Shown here: positions 63,110 through 64,000 of the stretch, piece by piece
Position numbering within the stretch: position 1 is the stretch's first letter
Layout: each line of letters starts with the position of its first letter
Assembly (NCBI RefSeq): GCF_022201045.2
Contig: NC_068557.1
Span: forward strand, 5,456,001-5,520,000
Length of the DNA: 64,000 nt
From: Citrus sinensis
Taxonomy: Eukaryota > Streptophyta > Magnoliopsida > Sapindales > Rutaceae
Direction of reading: 5' to 3'
Notes under the pieces: model-generated
Databases searched by the model: none
Told to the model about the DNA's origin: nothing
What the model saw: the letters and a program-made list of their open reading frames with translations, nothing else
Translations under genes and position numbers: made by a program

Positions 63110-64000
63110 TTTAAAAAAGTATTGCGGGTTTAAAATATAAGAATATAAATTACTAAAATGAATATAATATTGAATAAAATTTATTTACACATTTATAAAC
63201 ATGTATATGAATTTTTTTTATTGTATGTATATAATAATTGATAGTTAAAATAAATATTTTTATATTATTAATTTTATTTTTTTATCTTGTTATCTCGATA
63301 TAATTGACGATAATAATAACATATTTAAATTTAATGATTTTATATACTAATTAGTAAAGATAATTTTAGATTTTTATAATATATATGAAGATATATATAA
63401 AGTTGGGGCAAAACTATGTTGCAACAGTAGTATGGTATCACAGTTGCAACCAGCCATTGGATCTATAATTATACAATTGTATTTGCAAGATCCAATGGCT
63501 GAAAGCAACAGTGGTACCGTACCACTGTTGCAACATAGCTGGACCCATAAAGTTGTACCCAATTATAAAATTAATATTCAAAATCAAATTTTAAAAAGTT
63601 ATTCTTTCTTTACTTTTTGAAATTTATTAGAGGATGAGATGATTTTACCAAAAATAAATTTTAAAAAATTAACCAAACACTAAATCAACTTAATTCTTCA
63701 AAATCACTTTTCACCCTTCTAAAAATAATTCCAAACGAGCCTTAGGACTCTTACCTTTTTTGTTTTAACTTTAATTTAAACCCACACGTGCTTAATTTTA
63801 AAAGCTAAAATATTAGAAAACTTACCATTCACTTGATGTTTTTTAAAAAGTACAAGAAAGTTTTGAAGGGCAATGCAAAGGCTATTTTGAATTTTGATGA
63901 GTTATATACAATGAGATATTCGACATGTCTCAATTAGAACATGAACATGGGCCTAAGAGGCGGTACGTGTGGGCATACCCAACTGGATGTATTAAGCGAA
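63110..64000. other. Terminal intergenic sequence
   Basis: Apart from the small MITE at 63406-63546 this is AT-rich DNA without supported genes. Confidence 0.45.
63406..63546. mobile_element. 141-bp MITE with 9-bp target-site duplication
   Basis: The arms share CTATGTTGCAACAG and AGCCATTGGATCT and their complements, giving a near-complete foldback. A perfect 9-bp repeat ATAAAGTTG flanks it (63397-63405 and 63547-63555). It starts GGG and ends CCC. This is a Mutator-like MITE pattern. Confidence 0.78.

Noticed and set aside
63406-63546. MicroRNA precursor
   Set aside because: The foldback has a 9-bp target duplication at its ends, so a MITE explains it better.

Overview
The window is nuclear DNA of a flowering plant, almost certainly a eudicot. 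The genes have spliced exons with GT/AG introns, the spacers are AT-rich and full of transposon debris, there is an intact Ty1/copia retrotransposon, and the proteins are typical of plants (plastid ribosomal protein L12, a membrane-anchored peroxisomal-type monodehydroascorbate reductase, plant universal stress protein). A Citrus-like genome is my guess, but nothing here proves the genus.

Layout. 1-5.1 kb: the 3' end of a plus-strand gene with a coiled-coil tail (possibly a Ste20/BLUS1-like kinase), converging on a seven-exon minus-strand gene for a proteasome assembly chaperone 3 homologue. 5.1-18.1 kb: a gene desert with LINE remnants near both ends, an 800-bp foldback element and a degenerate sequence block present about three times. 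18.1-20.5 kb: a five-exon cinnamoyl-CoA/dihydroflavonol reductase-like SDR gene. 20.87-26.26 kb: a complete, very young copia element (669-bp LTRs differing at two sites as read, 5-bp target duplication, intact 1318-aa polyprotein). 27.4-28.1 kb: a tandem pair of candidate C/D-box snoRNAs on the minus strand, with a telo-box, TATA box and site II motifs upstream. 31.3-35.3 kb: a Cys-rich membrane-protein gene, probably with a 3.1-kb 5'UTR intron. 37.9-40.4 kb: a four-exon universal stress protein gene. 41.7-45.2 kb: a PWWP-domain protein gene (minus). 46.1-47.1 kb: an LTR-like fragment holding a 19-bp GGTACC minisatellite. 51.2-51.4 kb: a decayed retroelement or pararetrovirus-like coding fragment ending in a perfect hairpin. 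53.7-54.6 kb: plastid RPL12 and tRNA-Pro(TGG), both minus. 55.6-60.0 kb: a seven-exon monodehydroascorbate reductase gene (minus). 60-64 kb: intergenic sequence with two target-site-flanked MITEs.

The genes are housekeeping or stress genes with no evident shared pathway; what links them is ancestral gene order. From memory and unverified, kinase - proteasome chaperone - reductase - small membrane protein - universal stress protein matches a run near At5g14720-At5g14680, and PWWP - RPL12 - MDAR4 matches a run near At3g27860-At3g27820. This supports the assignments and suggests two blocks joined here but separate in Arabidopsis.

I did not find a clearly new biological system. The most worthwhile leads are the candidate snoRNA pair, the hairpin beside the retroelement fragment, the minisatellite in the LTR-like element, and the in-frame 40-residue duplication in the PWWP protein. 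Exon models come from reading frames and splice consensus only.
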